A DNA stretch of 64,000 nucleotides from Bacillus alveayuensis (GTDB lineage: Bacteria; Bacillota; Bacilli; Bacillales; Aeribacillaceae). The notes beneath the pieces were generated by a model. It searched no databases and was not told where the DNA came from. It worked only from the letters and a program-made list of their open reading frames with translations. The stretch lies in the NCBI GenBank assembly GCA_030812955.1, contig JAUSTR010000002.1, positions 162,169-226,168 of the forward strand. The letters are read 5' to 3'. Numbering within the stretch: position 1 is the stretch's first letter; each line of letters begins with the position of its first letter. Below, in pieces: positions 48,300 to 56,695 of this stretch. The position numbers and the translations under genes are program-made.

Positions 48300-49085
48300 C
48301 TATTCTTTTGCATAAATGGTTGGATGAAGTATTTGCGCCAAATACTGGAGACCTTCTAAAAGTCGTGGTGATGGACGGCAAAATAAGGCCTCTTCAAGAA
48401 GATAGATTTTTTCATTCTTGACAGCTTGTAAGTTTTCTGCATTTGGTCGCTTTAATAAATGAGAAACGTTCATTTTTTCTTGTTTCACACCAACCCAAAC
48501 TAAGCATATATAATCAGGGTTTCTTAAAACAACATCCTCCCAAGTTGTTTGGACGCTGGCTAATTCTACATGGCCAAAACAATTTTTCCCACCTGCAAGC
48601 TCACATATTTCGGTTAACCAATTTCGTTTACCAGGTGTGAAAATCGGTTTTGGCCACCATTCGAAGTAGACAGTTGGCCTTTTTGTTACTGTAGAAGATA
48701 AGTGCTTATATTTTTCTAGCTGCATTAGAAATAGATTGGCTTTTTGCTGCGCTAATTTTTCGATTTTGCAAGCTTTGCCAACTTTTAAAATGTCAGTCGC
48801 GATATCTTCTAAGGATTGCGGGTTTAAAACGAGCTGGGGAATTCCTCTTTTTTCCAATTCTTCTACATTACGTTCCATCCCTGGGACGCTAAGAGAGGAT
48901 AAAACAAGATCAGGTTTTAATTGCTCAAGCTGATCGATATCAATGGATAAATCGGGGCCTAGGCGAGGGAGGTGCCCGATTTTTTTCGGCCAATCTGAGT
49001 AATCATCTAAAGCGATGAGCTGATCTTCCAAACCTAACCAAACAGCAATTTCTGTATTACTTGGACAAATGGAAACAATCCTCAT
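48300..49085 (-). CDS. BtuF-like cobalamin/siderophore-type binding protein without signal peptide
   Basis: Protein of 261 aa with the periplasmic-binding-protein class III pattern of BtuF/cobalamin-binding proteins: RIVSICPSNTEIAVWLGLEDQLIALDDYSDWP, LKPDLVLSS, VYFEWWPKPIFTPGKRNWLTEICELAGG, NPDYICLVWVG. The N terminus starts directly with the first domain strand, with no signal peptide or lipobox. No ABC permease or ATPase gene is adjacent and no cobalamin riboswitch precedes it. AGGTGAT (minus strand) fits ATG 49085. It immediately follows yuiD on the same strand. Ligand unknown. Confidence 0.75.
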   Translation of the reverse strand: MRIVSICPSNTEIAVWLGLEDQLIALDDYSDWPKKIGHLPRLGPDLSIDIDQLEQLKPDLVLSSLSVPGMERNVEELEKRGIPQLVLNPQSLEDIATDILKVGKACKIEKLAQQKANLFLMQLEKYKHLSSTVTKRPTVYFEWWPKPIFTPGKRNWLTEICELAGGKNCFGHVELASVQTTWEDVVLRNPDYICLVWVGVKQEKMNVSHLLKRPNAENLQAVKNEKIYLLEEALFCRPSPRLLEGLQYLAQILHPTIYAKE

Positions 49086-49094
49086 TTTGATCAC

Positions 49095-49574
49095 CTACAA
49101 AATCATAACGTAATATAAAATGAATGTTAATAAAATGCCTGTTAACCCTCCAAAAAAGACTTCAATTGGCTGATGTCCTAGTAATTCTTTCAGCATTTTC
49201 TGCTTTTCTTGTTTTTCGGTTTTCGGCCATACTTTTGCTTCTTCCACAAAACGATTAAAGTCTGCTACAAGCTTATTTAAAACCGTTGCTTGCTCACCTG
49301 CGTGTCTGCGTACACCTGTTGCATCAAACATTGTTATGATGGCAAATATAGCTGAAATGGCAAAAATGGAAGAATCAAGTCCATGTTCTAAAGCGACAGC
49401 TGTTGATAAAGCGGTGACAGCAGCAGAGTGTGAGCTTGGCATCCCACCAGTGCTCGTTAATAAAGACCAATCGATTTTTTTCGTTGCAATATATTGAATC
49501 GGTACTTTAATAAATTGTGCAAAAAAGATGGAAAATAAGGCTGATAGAAGCGGAAAATTAAATAGTATTTCCAT
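49095..49574 (-). CDS. yuiD: divergent PAP2-family membrane protein YuiD
   Basis: Protein of 159 aa of the DUF212 family, a divergent group of PAP2 acid phosphatases: STGGMPSSHSAAVTALSTAVALEHG and FDATGVRRHAGEQATVLN carry the conserved His and Arg residues. Several hydrophobic segments place it in the membrane. A lipid phosphate substrate is inferred from the superfamily. Start ATG 49574. Ends 9 bp before the BtuF-like gene, so the two are probably co-transcribed. Confidence 0.87.
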   Translation of the reverse strand: MEILFNFPLLSALFSIFFAQFIKVPIQYIATKKIDWSLLTSTGGMPSSHSAAVTALSTAVALEHGLDSSIFAISAIFAIITMFDATGVRRHAGEQATVLNKLVADFNRFVEEAKVWPKTEKQEKQKMLKELLGHQPIEVFFGGLTGILLTFILYYVMIL

Positions 49575-49768
49575 GTTGTAATAAAAGCATCCTTTCTCTA
49601 TTGTCTTATATAGAGTCTAAAAAGTTGAACTTTTAATTCAATCTTAACATAATAAGAGCTGTCTTGGTTGAGATTGTCTCCAATGATCTATATGACTTTT
49701 CGTTCATATTTATCATACAAAATAACATCCATTGCATTTATATTAAGAGAGGTATTTGATTTAAAAAA

Positions 49769-49958
49769 AGGCTGTTTTCGAAATCTTTGTTGCTTTTCGA
49801 CTGTCCATGAACCGAACAAAGCATAAGGTCGGACAAATTACATATGTCCGACAATCAACTTTTGTTCGGTGCACGTCACGCTTGTAAGTGACATAGCAAG
49901 CGTATCGCTTGACAGTCGAAAAGCTATTGTAAAGCAACAATCCTTTTGAAAAGAGCCT
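49769..49958 (+). repeat. MITE-like element, family 1, long form (copy F)
   Basis: 190 bp, the best-preserved long copy: starts AGGCTGTTTTCGAAATCTTT, ends TTTTGAAAAGAGCCT. Internal inverted pairs: CTTTTCGACTGTC/GACAGTCGAAAAG, GTCGGACAAAT/CATATGTCCGAC, GAACCGAACAAA/TTTGTTCGGTGC and GTCACGC/GTGAC. Poly-A flanks on both sides. It fills much of the 423-bp gap between divergent yuiD and pepA, ending 40 bp before the pepA start. Confidence 0.86.
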
Positions 49959-49997
49959 AAAAAAATCTTTATGTTTTCCAAACTGGGGGTGCCGTTT

Positions 49998-51500
49998 TTG
50001 TTTCATGTTCAACCGCAGCTTGATTTACAAGGATATATCGAAACACTTGTTGTTGGATTATTTCAAAAAAATCAGCCGTTAACAGGTATAATCAAACAAT
50101 TAGATGACAAGCTAGATGGACATCTTTTAACCTTAATCAAAACGGGCGATATCTCAACGAAGAAAAAAGAAATAACCAAATTCTTTCCGTTAGGAAAACT
50201 GAATATTAAACGCATTTATTTTGTCGGGCTTGGAAAACGAAAGCAATTGGACAACGAATTGCGGAAAGAAATATTTGGCAAGGTTTTTCAAACGATTCAA
50301 GAAGCAAAAATACAAAGGCTAGCGATTGCGCTCGATACATTTGTTCAGGAAGAATCAGAATTGTTGGAAGCTGCTTTGTCTTTAGGAGAAGCTTTCCCAT
50401 TATCAACTTACAAAATAAAGGATTACAAGCATAAATCAAATGGACCGGATAAACAAATAGAGGAAATAACCGTTATTACGGAAAAGAATTTAGAAGGAAT
50501 TCAAAAAAATTTGTCCATTGGTTTTGTTTATGGGAAAGGAACCAATTCGGCAAGAACATTAGTGAATATGCCGAGTAACTTATTAACAGCTGCAGAATTA
50601 TCCCGTTACGCTGTCGACTTGGCGCAAAAATATCACTTTGAAATAGAAATTATCGAAAAGGAAACAATGGAAAAGATCGGAATGGGTGGAATATTAGCGG
50701 TTAATAAAGGATCTGATGAGCCGCCGAAAATGATTGTTTTAAAATATCAAGGAAAAGAAAATTGGGAGGATGTCATTGCTCTTGTAGGAAAGGGGATTAC
50801 ATATGATTCTGGCGGCTATTCACTTAAACCTCGAGACGGTTTAGTCAATATGAAAACAGATATGGCTGGTGCAGCAGCTGTGTTAGGGGCTATGGAGATT
50901 ATTGGTGAACAACGTCCTGCCCAAAATGTTGTAGCCGTCATTCCTGCTACCGACAATATGATCAGTGGAAGTTCGATGAAGCCAGACGATGTGATTACAT
51001 CACTGAGTGGTAAAACGATTGAAATTATAAATACAGACGCTGAAGGGCGATTAGCATTAGCGGATGCGATTACGTATGCAAAGCACCATAAAGCGGATTA
51101 TATTATCGATGTTGCAACATTAACAGGGGGAATTGTTGTTGCGTTAGGAACTCATACGACAGGGGCCATGACGAATCATGAAGGGATGTTTGCTCAATTT
51201 TTAAAAGCTTCGAAGCAATGCGGAGAGCGAATTTGGCAGCTTCCGATTATTGATAAGGATCTAGAAAGAGTAAGAAATAGTAAAATGGCGGATTTAAATA
51301 ATTCTCCAGGCCGGGAAGGACATGCGATTATGGCAGGGGCCTTTCTAGCTGAATTTGCTGAGAATACACCATGGATTCACTTAGATATAGCTGGTACTGC
51401 CACAACATCTAATGGGAGTTCTCTAGGTCCAAAAGGTGCAACAGGTGTTATGACACGAACGTTAGCTTTTTTTGTGGAGAATTTTAAACCGATGAAATAA
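49998..51500 (+). CDS. pepA: leucyl aminopeptidase PepA (YuiE)
   Basis: M17 aminopeptidase of 500 aa, cytoplasmic, removing N-terminal residues from peptides. The two-metal site and signature are intact: [32 protein letters not shown] and [13 protein letters not shown]. The frame opens at ATG 49971 without a ribosome-binding site; GGGGGTG (49986-49992) is placed for TTG 49998 (MFHVQPQLD), giving a family-typical 500 aa. Repeat copy F lies in its promoter region. Confidence 0.94.
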   Translation: MFHVQPQLDLQGYIETLVVGLFQKNQPLTGIIKQLDDKLDGHLLTLIKTGDISTKKKEITKFFPLGKLNIKRIYFVGLGKRKQLDNELRKEIFGKVFQTIQEAKIQRLAIALDTFVQEESELLEAALSLGEAFPLSTYKIKDYKHKSNGPDKQIEEITVITEKNLEGIQKNLSIGFVYGKGTNSARTLVNMPSNLLTAAELSRYAVDLAQKYHFEIEIIEKETMEKIGMGGILAVNKGSDEPPKMIVLKYQGKENWEDVIALVGKGITYDSGGYSLKPRDGLVNMKTDMAGAAAVLGAMEIIGEQRPAQNVVAVIPATDNMISGSSMKPDDVITSLSGKTIEIINTDAEGRLALADAITYAKHHKADYIIDVATLTGGIVVALGTHTTGAMTNHEGMFAQFLKASKQCGERIWQLPIIDKDLERVRNSKMADLNNSPGREGHAIMAGAFLAEFAENTPWIHLDIAGTATTSNGSSLGPKGATGVMTRTLAFFVENFKPMK

Positions 51501-51868
51501 GAGATGTTAAAAGGCTGTCCGATAAGTGTCTGACCTCACACATTGCTCATTGATTCAATGACGGTTTCAGAGGTATGATGCTTCTTGGGACAGCTTCTTT
51601 TTTCGCACAAAGTAGTCTTTTACTTGACAGCAGAGAGTTCAATCGCATTGTCGGGAAAGCTCGTACAAAAACAATTCTCTTTTTTTAAAAAGACGCCGTA
51701 CGCCTAAGCTTCAATCATCGATCTTCTATTTTTTGAAAATATTTAATATATCGATTAAATGGCATTTTATTGACACAAAAGGCATGCATATGATAAGTTA
51801 GCACTGTTGTTTTTAATTCTCTAACATATTAGCAAACTAAAGTATTAATTATTGGAGGTTGCTTCTAG
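51501..51868. other. 368-bp intergenic region between pepA and yuiF
   Basis: Contains the pepA terminator (51511-51603) and then about 260 bp of non-coding, AT-rich sequence with the promoter of yuiF presumably near its 3' end. I see no riboswitch, repeat copy or small gene in it. Confidence 0.55.
51511..51603 (+). terminator. Long-stem terminator after pepA
   Basis: AAGGCTGTCC (51511-51520) pairs with GGGACAGCTT (51587-51596), closing a structured 66-nt loop; CTTTTTT follows. Confidence 0.7.
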
Positions 51869-53200
51869 ATGAATGCTGTCATCATTGCTGTATTATGTAT
51901 GCTGGTATTGAGTTTACTACGATTAAATGTCATGTTTGCGCTCGTGATTGGAGCACTAGTAGGCGGATTGGCTGGCGGGCTTGATATAAAAGCTACCATT
52001 TCAGCTTTCACAGAAGGTCTTGGTGATAATGCCACTGTTGCTCTAAGCTATGCTGCACTTGGAGCCTATGCAGTTGCCATATCGAAAACCGGTCTCCCTG
52101 ATGCCATGATTGATTGGACTATACGAATGGTTGGAAGAAACGGAGATTCACAGAAAAAGAAGCTTTCAAAAGCACTTATTTTATTCATTATTTTAATTGT
52201 TTCAATTTTTTCCCAAAATGTAATTCCGGTGCATATTGCCTTTATTCCGGTGCTCATTCCTCCGTTATTAAAAGTTTTTAATGAATTGAAGATCGATCGT
52301 CGATTAGTGGCAACTGTCATTACGTTCGGTTTAACGGCACCGTATATTTTGCTTCCAGTTGGATTTGGATCAATTTATCATCAAATCATTCAAGACAATA
52401 TGGAAGCAAGCGGATTACAGATTAGCTTAAGCGATATTCCAACAGCTATGCTAATTCCTGTAGCAGGGATGTTAATTGGATTAATAATAGCTAATTTCTT
52501 TAGTTATCGCAAACCAAGAAATTACGTTAATCAAGATCTGAATAGCGAAAACAATCGTCGTTACACGAATAAAGGGATTATCATGGCGATTTTATCGATC
52601 GTTGTGTCGTTGTCTATTCAATTATATTTATCTCAAGCTTTAGAAGTAAATGGAATGATTTTAGGAGCTCTTGCCGGTATTCTTGTTATATATGCTAGTG
52701 GAGAATTAAGATGGAAGGACGCCGATTATATACTTACAGAAGGTATGAAAATGATGGCCTTTATTGGCTTTGTTATGATTACCGCTTCAGGATTTTCCAA
52801 TGTTTTAAAAGAAACAGGTGAAGTTGAATCATTAGTTCAAGCTTCTGCACAATGGATCGGCGATAACAAATCATTAGCAGCCTTATTAATGCTTGCTGTC
52901 GGTTTATTGATTACAATGGGAATTGGGTCATCATTTTCAACAATTCCTATTATTGCTACGATTTTCGTTCCACTCTGTTTGGAATTAGGGTTTAGTTCGT
53001 TGGCGACGATTGCTATCGTGGGAACAGCAGGTGCATTAGGAGACGCTGGATCCCCTGCTTCAGACAGTACATTAGGACCTACCTCTGGACTTAATGCAGA
53101 TGGGCGCCATAATCATATATGGGATACATGTGTACCTACATTTATTCATTACAACATTCCTTTAATGATATTTGGCTGGATAGCAGCAATTCTTTTATAA
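51869..53200 (+). CDS. yuiF: Na+/H+ antiporter-family amino acid transporter YuiF
   Basis: Membrane protein of 443 aa with about 11-12 hydrophobic segments, resembling YuiF and the ion-transporter superfamily near NhaC/GntP (VIPVHIAFIPVLIPPLLKV; GTAGALGDAGSPASDSTLGPTSGLNADG). It probably exchanges Na+ or H+ with an amino acid or organic anion; the substrate is unknown. TTGGAGG precedes ATG 51869. Repeat copy G begins one base after its stop codon, so no ordinary terminator is seen. Confidence 0.82.
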   Translation: MNAVIIAVLCMLVLSLLRLNVMFALVIGALVGGLAGGLDIKATISAFTEGLGDNATVALSYAALGAYAVAISKTGLPDAMIDWTIRMVGRNGDSQKKKLSKALILFIILIVSIFSQNVIPVHIAFIPVLIPPLLKVFNELKIDRRLVATVITFGLTAPYILLPVGFGSIYHQIIQDNMEASGLQISLSDIPTAMLIPVAGMLIGLIIANFFSYRKPRNYVNQDLNSENNRRYTNKGIIMAILSIVVSLSIQLYLSQALEVNGMILGALAGILVIYASGELRWKDADYILTEGMKMMAFIGFVMITASGFSNVLKETGEVESLVQASAQWIGDNKSLAALLMLAVGLLITMGIGSSFSTIPIIATIFVPLCLELGFSSLATIAIVGTAGALGDAGSPASDSTLGPTSGLNADGRHNHIWDTCVPTFIHYNIPLMIFGWIAAILL

Positions 53201-53365
53201 TGGCTGTTTTCGTATACTTGTTGCTTTTCGACTGTCGATGAACCGAACAAAGCACGTGGCCGGACAAATCACCTTTGTTCGACCATTGATTTCACGCTAT
53301 AGCGTGAAATCACAAACGTGTTTCTTGTATGACAGTCGAAAAGCTCATCTTTTAGAAAAAATCCT
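53201..53365 (+). repeat. MITE-like element, family 1, long form (copy G)
   Basis: 165 bp beginning TGGCTGTTTTCGTATACTTG directly after the yuiF stop. Internal pairs: CTTTTCGACTGTC/GACAGTCGAAAAG, CCGGACAAAT/CCTTTGTTCG and TTTCACGCTAT/AGCGTGAAA. The right arm lacks about 16 bp found in other copies and ends TTAGAAAAAATCCT. It may act as the transcript end of yuiF. Confidence 0.8.
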
Positions 53366-53384
53366 TTATCGTTTACACATTCAT

Positions 53385-53540
53385 TTAAGAATGTTCAAGA
53401 CGTTTATATTGCTCCAATAACTCCTCATCATCGAGATGATAAATTTTCTCCATAAATTGGGGATAAGCTTCCAATAGCTTTTGTTCATATTGTTCCCGTT
53501 CTTTTTCACTTAAAAAATATTTTTTTAACGCAATCATCAT
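53385..53540 (-). CDS. small conserved-looking protein of 51 aa, unrecognised
   Basis: ATG 53540 to TAA 53385, preceded on the minus strand by GAGGAGGAACA. The product is charged and helical: MIALKKYFLSEKEREQYEQK, then LLEAYPQFMEKIYHLDDEEL and LEQYKRLEHS. The strong ribosome-binding site and amphipathic composition favour a real gene. I cannot assign a family. It lies between repeat copy G and the DUF6241 gene on the opposite strand. Confidence 0.7.
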   Translation of the reverse strand: MMIALKKYFLSEKEREQYEQKLLEAYPQFMEKIYHLDDEELLEQYKRLEHS

Positions 53541-53725
53541 TGTTCCTCCTCATCCGAGCTTATTTATTATTGGTTTCGCCAAGCTTTATTGTTTTTAAAC
53601 GTTATAAAATAGTTTACTATTTTTCTTCAAAATTTGACAATATTATGCTCTGTTATAATGTACGATATGATTGAAACGGGTATTTGTCACAGGATAAAAT
53701 GAGCAAAAAAGGGGGGGGGAAGAGA

Positions 53726-54250
53726 ATGCTTTGGTTGAAACAGCATAAAGCTATGGCATCTATCGCTGTTTCGGTTTTTATTTGTGTGAGCATCCTTACA
53801 TATATTTTTTTGGATTTGTTTAGGTCTGAAAATACAAAAGAGTTCAAGTCCGAAAAGACACCTTCTTCTCAGGAAGTAAATGTTCAAGTTGAAATAAGCG
53901 AAAATCCTTTTGGTGATAAAGGGGTGGATTTGTCAGAAAAAGATATCCAAAACTATATACACGGCATGTCCCATCAAAAAGTAAAAGCTGATGAAAAATG
54001 GATTCATTATTTTATAACAGAGGAACGAATTCAGTTTTTAATCGACGTTGTCAAAAACGGAGACTATAAACATAAAGAATTATACCTTGATATTTTATCA
54101 AGATGGAAAAATGGCGACTTTTCACAAGCAGATCAAGATCATAATGAGATTTGGAGGCTGCAAGGAGGTACAGTGGGCAAAGCAACTGGGGTTTTAACAA
54201 AGGAGGAGGAGGAAGCTTACTTAGAAAAGTATAAAAAGGTTCTAAAATAA
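53726..54250 (+). CDS. DUF6241-like membrane-anchored protein
   Basis: Protein of 174 aa: N-terminal membrane anchor (ASIAVSVFICVSILTYIFLDLF), a Ser/Lys linker, then a soluble domain with ISENPFGDKGVDLSEKDIQNYIHGMSHQKVKADEKWIHY and DHNEIWRLQGGTVGKATGVLTKEEEEAY, the pattern I associate with DUF6241. Function unknown. The ribosome-binding site is a run of nine G (53711-53719) plus AAGAG before ATG 53726. The frame also extends upstream through the G run (ATG 53699, TTG 53684). It lies 22 bp before the GPP34-like gene. Confidence 0.72.
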   Translation: MLWLKQHKAMASIAVSVFICVSILTYIFLDLFRSENTKEFKSEKTPSSQEVNVQVEISENPFGDKGVDLSEKDIQNYIHGMSHQKVKADEKWIHYFITEERIQFLIDVVKNGDYKHKELYLDILSRWKNGDFSQADQDHNEIWRLQGGTVGKATGVLTKEEEEAYLEKYKKVLK

Positions 54251-54272
54251 AAATTCAAGCAGGTGATGGATC

Positions 54273-54953
54273 ATGAAACAAACTTTCCTTTGTGAACAGT
54301 TTTATTTGTTAAGTATAGATTCTAAAAAGGACCACCGATCTTACCCTTATTTAGAAGGTGGATTGATTTTAGCTGGACTTCTAGATTTGCAACACCTTCA
54401 ATTAATTAAAATCGATGAGGAAAAAATTTATTTGCAAAGCTATCAAATGCATCCCCATTCCTTTTTAGGAAAACTGCAAAAACATGTCACCCTTGTGCCA
54501 AATGGTTATAAATTAAAGGATTACTTTTTAAACATGTTATATGAAAAAAATGAGTTGCGAACACAACTAGAAGAAGAGTTAATGGCAAAAGGAGTATTAG
54601 AAAGGAGAAAGAAAAAATTTCTTTCTATTTTTCCATATGTTGACCACGTAATATTGGATGATTCTCAAAGAACAAGCCTTATCGAAGAGATTCGACACCG
54701 TGTGCTACATGAAAAAGATACGGAGAAGTATATCGACGAACTTCTTCTTATTCTGTCTGTTTGCAAAATGGAAGAGATAATCTTTTCTATTTCAGAGTTA
54801 GCGTATGCCAAAAAAAGAATACAAGAAATCCTCTCATCCATTGACCAATTTCCATCACTACCACTAAAAAATGTTGAATACGTTTCAAATGTATTTGTTT
54901 ATGTAGATTCAGGATGTCAAGGTGGAGATAGTGGTGGAGGGTGTAATTCCTAA
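54273..54953 (+). CDS. GPP34/GOLPH3-like protein with Cys/Gly-rich tail
   Basis: Protein of 226 aa. The N-terminal pattern (LCEQFYLLSIDSKKDHRSYPYLEGGLILAGLLDLQHLQLIKID), the central helices with EEELMAKGVLERRKKKFLSIFPY, and the C-terminal LLLILSVCKMEEIIFS resemble the GPP34 (GOLPH3/Vps74) fold known from bacteria and from eukaryotic Golgi. The end is unusual: VYVDSGCQGGDSGGGCNS, a Gly/Ser/Cys-rich tail. AGGTGATGG precedes ATG 54273. Probably co-transcribed with the DUF6241 gene. In bacteria GPP34 proteins have no settled role. Confidence 0.65.
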   Translation: MKQTFLCEQFYLLSIDSKKDHRSYPYLEGGLILAGLLDLQHLQLIKIDEEKIYLQSYQMHPHSFLGKLQKHVTLVPNGYKLKDYFLNMLYEKNELRTQLEEELMAKGVLERRKKKFLSIFPYVDHVILDDSQRTSLIEEIRHRVLHEKDTEKYIDELLLILSVCKMEEIIFSISELAYAKKRIQEILSSIDQFPSLPLKNVEYVSNVFVYVDSGCQGGDSGGGCNS

Positions 54954-54973
54954 TTGAGCAAATATATTGAAAG

Positions 54974-55159
54974 TGTCATAAATTTGTTGTTCCAATAGTA
55001 GGTACAATATTATCTGCTTTATTCCTTCAAAGCGAACATCTTACTTTTAATTTATTTTTCGCAACGATCCTCGTTTCTTCAGGAATAGTTGTTGTGAATC
55101 GAACAGGACGCCAAAAAAGAATGAACATGCTCCATAAAAAATATCAACTTTTTCTATAA
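54974..55159 (+). pseudogene. C-terminal remnant of a DMT (EamA-type) transporter
   Basis: The frame ending at TAA 55157-55159 reads HKFVVPIVGTILSALFLQSE, then HLTFNLFFATILVSSGIVVV and NRTGRQKR, which is the last pair of membrane helices of EamA-family drug/metabolite transporters (PVVGT-LSALFLGE, then SGIVLVNR). No start codon, ribosome-binding site or upstream part is present; the preceding sequence in this frame has no similarity. A decayed gene end is the best reading. Confidence 0.72.
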
Positions 55160-55168
55160 AATAATGAA

Positions 55169-55203
55169 AAAAGGTGTTCAATCTCTGTTGAACACCTTTT
55201 TAA
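55169..55203. terminator. Bidirectional terminator before ald
   Basis: AAAAGGTGTTCAA (55169-55181) pairs with TTGAACACCTTTT (55188-55200), with A and T runs on either side. It sits 3' of both the transporter remnant and ald. Confidence 0.9.
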
Positions 55204-55206
55204 AAA

Positions 55207-56337
55207 TTAAATGGATGCTAATTCTTTTTCCAAAGCTTTTTCAATGGGAACGTATTCATAGCCAAGGTCACGAGCAACAGCTTCGAAAGTGATTTCTCCG
55301 TTTGCGACATTTACGCCAGATTTTATGCCGTTATTTTCTGCAATGGCTTTATAAACACCTTTGTTTGCGATTTGCAGTGCATATGGTACAGTTACGTTTG
55401 TTAAAGCGATAGTTGAAGTGCGTGGAACTGCACCTGGCATATTGGCAACGGCATAATGGACTACACCATGTTTTTCATAGGTAGGGTGATCATGTGTCGT
55501 AACATGGTCGATAGTTTCTACAATACCGCCTTGGTCGATGGCAACATCAATAATAACCGAACCTGGTTTCATCGCTTTAACCATTTCTTCTGTTACAAGT
55601 TTAGGGGCTTTAGCACCAGGAATTAAAACAGCACCGATTAATAAATCGGCTTCAGCAACCGCTTGTGCGATGTTAAATGGATTGGACATTAAGGTTTTAA
55701 TATCTTTTCCAAAAATATCATCTAATTGGCGTAAACGATCTGCACTTAGGTCAATAATGGTTACGTCTGCACCTAAACCAACAGCGATTTTAGCTGCATT
55801 TGTACCAACGACACCACCGCCGATAATGGTCACTTTGCCACGGTTTACACCAGGAACGCCAGAAAGAAGGATTCCTTTACCGCCATTTGTTTTTTGTAGG
55901 AATTGTGCTCCAATTTGAGCTGCCATGCGACCAGCAACTTCGCTCATTGGCGTTAATAATGGCAAAGAACGCCCTTCTGTTACCGTTTCATAAGCAATAG
56001 CTGTAACACCTTTTTCCTTTAATGCTTTTGCTAATTCTGGTTCAGCAGCAAGATGTAAATAAGTGAATAAAACTAATCCTTCACGAAAGTAGCCATACTC
56101 TTCAAGAAGCGGTTCTTTTACTTTCATGACCATGTCTGCTTCCCAAACTTTTTTTACATCTTCTATGATATCAGCACCAGCTTGGGCGTAATCTTCATTA
56201 GAGAAACCGCTTCCAATACCAGCATCTTTCTCAATCAATACACGGTGACCTGCATTTACAAAGGAAATAACTCCAGCAGGCGTTAAAGCTACACGGTTTT
56301 CATTATTTTTTATTTCACGAGGCACACCAATAATCAT
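55207..56337 (-). CDS. ald: alanine dehydrogenase
   Basis: NAD+-dependent enzyme of 376 aa that deaminates L-alanine to pyruvate and ammonium; in Bacillus it is needed for alanine use and for normal sporulation. N-terminal [20 protein letters not shown], substrate residues in MKVKEPL and [14 protein letters not shown] motif [20 protein letters not shown]. Start ATG 56337 with AAGGAGGAAAGG upstream. An adeR-like regulator lies upstream on the same strand and an alanine symporter beyond it. Confidence 0.97.
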   Translation of the reverse strand: MIIGVPREIKNNENRVALTPAGVISFVNAGHRVLIEKDAGIGSGFSNEDYAQAGADIIEDVKKVWEADMVMKVKEPLLEEYGYFREGLVLFTYLHLAAEPELAKALKEKGVTAIAYETVTEGRSLPLLTPMSEVAGRMAAQIGAQFLQKTNGGKGILLSGVPGVNRGKVTIIGGGVVGTNAAKIAVGLGADVTIIDLSADRLRQLDDIFGKDIKTLMSNPFNIAQAVAEADLLIGAVLIPGAKAPKLVTEEMVKAMKPGSVIIDVAIDQGGIVETIDHVTTHDHPTYEKHGVVHYAVANMPGAVPRTSTIALTNVTVPYALQIANKGVYKAIAENNGIKSGVNVANGEITFEAVARDLGYEYVPIEKALEKELASI

Positions 56338-56367
56338 GTGACCTTTCCTCCTTATGATTTGAAAGTG

Positions 56368-56393
56368 ATTACATTGAATGTAATTCTAGTATA
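56368..56393 (-). promoter_or_regulatory. ald promoter -10 with a 17-bp palindrome at the start region
   Basis: On the minus strand TATACT (56393-56388) is a good -10. Just downstream, 56384-56368 is the perfect palindrome ATTACATT-C-AATGTAAT, overlapping the expected transcription start. No good -35 is visible. The palindrome is a candidate operator. Confidence 0.5.
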
Positions 56394-56438
56394 GTTTCAA
56401 TTTTGTGATTCTGCTTCGTGAAAAAAAAAGAATGAAAG

Positions 56439-56472
56439 AAAAGGCATTTGTGATTTTTCACAAATGCCTTTT
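56439..56472 (-). terminator. Terminator hairpin between the adeR-like gene and ald
   Basis: AAAAGGCATTTGTGA (56439-56453) pairs with TCACAAATGCCTTTT (56458-56472). On the minus strand CTTTCATTCTTTTTTTTT follows, so it ends the upstream adeR-like transcript and keeps ald under its own promoter. Confidence 0.85.
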
Positions 56473-56535
56473 CCTTATTGTTTAGGAAATTATAAATTTA
56501 CAACTTGTGGACAACCTTGTTCATAGTTGGTTTTT

Positions 56536-56687
56536 TGTCTAGCTCCGGGCGTTAGCGGCTAGCAAACTTCCCGTTTCATCTGTACGATAAGTCAACATCG
56601 ACTCAACGATCGCCTGAGTTTCCTTTATCTCCTACTGAAAGGTCTTAGTTTGTACGCCGCTTTAGCGAACGCCCCGCGCTTTTGTTC
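56536..56687. repeat. dispersed Bacillales-type repeat (GTCTAGCTCC...GCGCTTTTG)
   Basis: About 150 bp of GC-richer non-coding DNA starting TGTCTAGCTCCGGGCGTTAG and ending GCCCCGCGCTTTTGTTC, with GTACGCCGCTTTAGCGAACG near the end. From memory, repeats that begin TGTCTAGCTCCAGCGCC and end GCGCTTGCGCTTTTC are scattered in many Bacillus genomes; only one copy is in this window, so the assignment rests on recollection. Confidence 0.6.
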
Positions 56688-56695
56688 ATACTTGT

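Noticed and set aside
53238..53420. 60-codon ORF after yuiF
   Set aside because: It is inside MITE-like copy G and runs antisense into the 51-aa gene; no ribosome-binding site.
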